A model generated the notes under the pieces. That model searched no databases. It was not told where the DNA came from and worked only from the letters and a program-made list of their open reading frames with translations. Shown here in pieces: positions 6,701-7,103 of a stretch of DNA of 7,103 bases. The position numbers and the translations under genes are program-made. The first letter of the stretch is position 1; every line of letters begins with the position of its first letter. This stretch comes from Chloroflexota bacterium (GTDB taxonomy: Bacteria > Chloroflexota > Limnocylindria > Limnocylindrales > CSP1-4): assembly GCA_003158495.1 (NCBI GenBank), contig PMJT01000264.1, positions 9,463 through 16,565 on the forward strand, given 5' to 3'.

Positions 6701-7103
6701 GGCGACTGAAGCTCCTGGACGTTGACCTGGTGATCCTGAACGAGCACGTCGCCACGTACGCCCAGGAGCTCCAGGAATCGCTCGAGGCTCTGGTGCGGAT
6801 GAGCCAATCCAGCCTCGCCCCAGATGGCCGCCAGGGACGGGGCGGCGTGTTCATCCTGCGCGGCGACCACATCTCCGCCGAGGACCGGACGCTCCTCCAA
6901 TCGGCCGCCCGGGCCGTCCTGTTGAGCCGCCGGGGCAGCCTCACCGACCAGGTGATCCGCCTGGAGCGGCCGATAGACAAGGTCGTCATGCCATCATCGG
7001 CGCCCGTCTTGCGGCCGAGCAGGCACGAGCCGCCCGCGCCGCGTCCGGAGCTCGAGTTTCCCAACGGGCTGGGTGGCTTTGCCCGGGACGGCCGTGAGTA
7101 CGT
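781..7103 (+). CDS. ndvB: Cyclic beta-1,2-glucan synthase, NdvB/ChvB/Cgs family (C-terminus outside window)
   Basis: One frame stays open from GTG 781 to the right edge, 2107 complete codons without a stop. Family members run to about 2800 residues, so roughly a quarter is missing on the right. The enzyme sits in the inner membrane and makes cyclic beta-1,2-glucan from UDP-glucose; these glucans reach the periplasm and serve osmoadaptation and host interaction in rhizobia, Agrobacterium and Brucella. Order of parts: helical N-terminus, GT84 with two leading and about five trailing membrane helices, cyclisation domain, GH94 N-terminal part. Signature residues are D644/D646, D759, RQHRW 790-794, E1397, E1439, E1509 and LWQHGISGDLP 1939-1949. 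GTG 781 is preferred because it keeps the family-like EPILAELFSVERLEQHA (26-42); the next in-frame start, GTG 883, would remove part of it, and the first in-frame ATG comes only near 1255. No signal peptide is seen. The family call is secure; product ring size and export partner cannot be read here. Confidence 0.96.
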   Translation, partial: MTSDRALPDSPRRGRWRAQPKAELAEPILAELFSVERLEQHAQTLAAAQTVTDSPRRGHAVGPRIAENGRVLLETYGILARAIKDEQSITPAAEWLLDNFHIVDEQLREIRDDLPPDYYRELPKLAEGHLAGYPRVMGIAWAYIAHTDSRFEPESLRRMVHAYQGVEPLTIGELWAIAITLRILLVDNLRRIAELIVRSRADRQTADELADGLLGLGKDGPESAAAALRRLSPGSLTAAARVQLYQRLRDQDPAATPALGRVEQLLAAQGTTAEETVRLEHQRQATMNVTVRNVITSMRLISWFDWAQFVESVSLVDEVLRERTAFGEMDFATRDRYRHAVEELSRVSGVTEIEVARKAVAMSEAVAMSEGVASSVDVEPSVDERRRDPGYYLISGGRSEFERVLKVRAPLSGRIRRTYVRAGGRGYLGSLALVTALVVAVPLFLSGFGTAPVAALVIALLAILPASDMAIALVNWEVTHVLGPRALPRLDLKDGVPTRLRTLVVVPMLLGSGDEVEALVGRLEVHYLANREGDIRFALLSDWLDAPAEHVHGDDELLSAATAAIDRLNERHGDAPGGGARFLIFHRTRRWNAAEGCWMGWERKRGKLLELNALLRGSTDTGILTTGRASSTPPTGVRYVVTLDADTRLPMGAVGRLVGTIAHPLNRATFDPRVGRVTQGYGVLQPRITSTLPAEPGGSLFQRLYSGSAGIDPYASAVSDVYQDLIQEGSFTGKGIYDLDMFSAAMADRVPENVLLSHDLFEGVFARAGLVTDIELFDESPSNYLTSTVRQHRWARGDWQLLPWILGRAFDATGRTRRESMPRLARWKMIDNLRRTMSAPLTLATLVAAWTLPSVSAGIWSTFVLAWLMVPEALPVLTGLKPRRVGISRRSHLGAMGGDIALAFAHVGLGITLLAHQAWLMVDAISRTLLRVYATRRHLLEWTTAAQAKARPDLDLLGFYRQMAGSVVIAVVAAILVLATKPGSAWIAAPFIFMWLLSPAIARSISLPPPESATEQLSPADIRSLRLIARRTWRFFEAFVGPGDNGLPPDNYQDDPTPVVAHRTSPTNIGMYLLATVTARDLGWIGTLDMAERLEATLSTIGRLERVHGHLYNWYDTRDLRRLDPAYVSSVDSGNLAGHLLALSNACRQMIDQPLPVAAALAGIGDGIALTREAAGAVGDDRRSQTLHRRHLAAALELPSGAGMALPETPEAWAARLAELSGYGRTLSDIAAALTAERGDPPDGDLVAWSTATLLTVDSHAKDLALLRPSPGETDFLTIAEMSDAQSGEAATGSPSAAMLVRRLQAIADQAQRLFREMDFGFLFDPTRKLFSIGFRVQDGALDPSYYDLLASEARLTSFLAIAKGDVAPDHWFKLGRAMTPVGRGSALISWSGSMFEYLMPALVMRAPALSLLDETHRLVVARQMSYAAGLGVPWGISESAFNARDLALTYQYSSFGVPGLGLKRGLSGDIVVAPYATALAAMIQPEAAVRNFARLDSAGAGGRYGFRESLDYTPRRLPEGASVAIVKSYMAHHQGMALVALGNVLNNRVMVERFHADPIVEATELLLQERMPRDVLVARPRAEEVKSAADVRDLVPPVLRRFTSPHGSIPRTHLLSNGRYAVMVTAAGSGYSRWRDIAITRWREDVTRDSWGSYLFLRDMDSGEVWSAGHQPSGKEADSYEVSYSEEHAEFTRRDGSISTRLMVVVSAEHDAEIRRVSLTNLGSQTRQIELTSYAEIALAPQAADVAHPAFQNLFVQTEFVANIGALLATRRPRSAGEQQIWAAHVAAVEDETGGVIQYETDRARFLGRGRSVRSPVSVIDGRPLSNTVGPVLDPIFSLRCRVELAPGATAHAIFSTVVAESREEVLDLADKYRESATFERATTLAWTQAQVQLHHLGIEADEALLFQRLANRVIFSDPSLRPASSLLARNERGASALWQHGISGDLPIVMVRIDEVEDLDIVRQLLRAHEYWRLKLLDVDLVILNEHVATYAQELQESLEALVRMSQSSLAPDGRQGRGGVFILRGDHISAEDRTLLQSAARAVLLSRRGSLTDQVIRLERPIDKVVMPSSAPVLRPSRHEPPAPRPELEFPNGLGGFARDGREY
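841..1800 (+). other. Synthase N-terminal helical region (about residues 21-340)
   Basis: This stretch has no membrane segment and looks alpha-helical and cytosolic. Family-typical landmarks are AELFSVERLEQHAQTLAAAQ (30-49), a central run with LLETYGILARAI and EWLLDNFHIVDEQLREIR (about 72-116), LPPDYYRELPKLA (118-130), YPRVMGIAWAYIAHTDSRF (about 137-155), and MNVTVRNVITSMRLISWFDW (about 294-313). The region precedes GT84 in every NdvB/ChvB-type protein I can recall. It has no assigned catalytic activity. A tyrosine-linked glucan intermediate has been reported for Agrobacterium Cgs, but I cannot say which Tyr here would correspond. Confidence 0.75.
1855..1898 (+). repeat. In-frame 18-bp tandem duplication encoding AVAMSE twice
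   Basis: GCCGTGGCGATGTCGGAG occurs at 1855-1872 and again, without a mismatch, at 1873-1890. A partial third copy, GGCGTGGC, follows at 1891-1898. The length is a multiple of three, so the synthase frame is preserved and residues 359-370 read AVAMSE AVAMSE, then GVA. It lies in the linker between the N-terminal helical region and the segment GYYLISGGRSEFERVL that leads into the first membrane helix. Identity at every base, including wobble positions, suggests recent slippage. Effect on function is probably small, because the linker is likely variable. Confidence 0.85.
2041..3795 (+). other. GT84 glucosyltransferase domain with flanking membrane helices (about residues 421-1005)
   Basis: Two hydrophobic segments, about 427-446 and 450-467, precede a cytosolic GT-A type catalytic part. 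Its landmarks are RTLVVVPMLL (501-510), NREGDIRFALLSDW (530-543), RRWNAAEGCWMGWERKRGKL (589-608), the nucleotide/metal-binding TLDADT with D644 and D646, GSFTGKGIYDLDMF (729-742), LSHDLFEG with the likely catalytic base D759, and RQHRWARGDWQ (790-800), the counterpart of the QxxRW acceptor-site motif. Further hydrophobic stretches at about 839-857, 861-879, 899-920, 964-980 and 985-1002 complete the membrane part. GT84 forms beta-1,2-glucosidic bonds from UDP-glucose. All key acidic residues are present, so this domain looks active. Confidence 0.93.
3838..5460 (+). other. Central glycoamylase-like / GH189-type cyclisation domain (about residues 1020-1560)
   Basis: The domain opens with RRTWRFFEAFV (1030-1040) and continues with PPDNYQDDP (1048-1056), RTSPTNIGMYLL (1063-1074), GHLYNWYDT (1109-1117) and SVDSGNLAGHLL (1130-1141). 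The C-terminal half carries YYDLLASEARLTSFLAIAKG (1346-1365), LISWSGSMFEYLMP (1388-1401), PWGISESAFN (1434-1443), YSSFGVPGLGLKRGL (1453-1467), GRYGFRESLDY (1503-1513) and VKSYMAHHQGMALV (1527-1540). This is the (alpha/alpha)6 glycoamylase-like module of cyclic glucan synthases, recently assigned transglycosylating cyclisation activity (family GH189). E1397, E1439 and E1509 are the conserved-looking acids from which nucleophile and acid/base would come; I assign neither role. The insert at about 1160-1300 looks poorly conserved. Confidence 0.85.
5578..7103 (+). other. N-terminal part of GH94 phosphorylase-like module, catalytic barrel cut off
   Basis: RRFTSPHGSIPRTHLLSNGRY (from residue 1601) followed by GSGYSRWRDIAITRWRED (about 1629-1646) and YLFLRDMDSGEVWSAGHQP (1655-1673) is the characteristic start of the GH94 beta-sandwich. 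Then come RRVSLTNLG (1716-1724), SYAEIAL (1734-1740), HPAFQNLFVQTEF (1749-1761), and LWQHGISGDLPIVMVRI (1939-1955) in the helical linker. LEFPNGLGGFARDGREY (2091-2107) marks the entry to the (alpha/alpha)6 catalytic barrel, and the window ends there. The GH94 catalytic Asp lies downstream and cannot be checked. In this family GH94 shortens the growing chain by phosphorolysis and so sets glucan length. Confidence 0.9.

Noticed and set aside
6226..6900. 224-codon open frame on the - strand
   Set aside because: It is antisense to the GH94 N-terminal part, including the LWQHGISGDLP motif, and has no recognisable domain.

Overview
The window is high-GC DNA, roughly two-thirds G+C by eye. All convincing coding capacity is on the + strand. 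It fits a high-GC Gram-negative-type or environmental bacterium, such as a proteobacterium or a Chloroflexota-like lineage. The sequence alone does not fix the taxon.

Layout. Positions 3-479 hold the 3' end of a gene for a glyoxalase-like (VOC superfamily) protein, cut by the left edge. Positions 480-780 are a spacer of about 300 bases with several short GC-rich inverted repeats and, near its end, a strong ribosome binding site in front of an 11-codon minicistron (749-784). Everything from GTG 781 to the right edge is one uninterrupted reading frame of at least 2107 codons. It encodes a very large membrane-bound cyclic beta-1,2-glucan synthase of the NdvB/ChvB/Cgs family.

The synthase can be followed domain by domain: an N-terminal helical region (about residues 21-340), a GT84 glucosyltransferase embedded in predicted membrane helices (about 421-1005), a central glycoamylase-like/GH189-type cyclisation domain (about 1020-1560), and the N-terminal beta-sandwich and linker of a GH94 phosphorylase-like module (about 1600 onward). 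The window stops just as the GH94 catalytic barrel should begin, so several hundred C-terminal residues lie outside. From family knowledge, the GT84 part would polymerise beta-1,2-glucan from UDP-glucose, the GH94 part would set chain length by phosphorolysis, and the middle domain would close the ring.

I do not see an undescribed multi-gene system here. The points worth a second look are the start region of the synthase (minicistron overlapping the GTG start, or a frameshift), an exact in-frame 18-bp tandem duplication in the linker before the membrane part, and the hairpin-rich spacer. The long reading frames antisense to, or out of frame with, the synthase are shadows of its high-GC codons.
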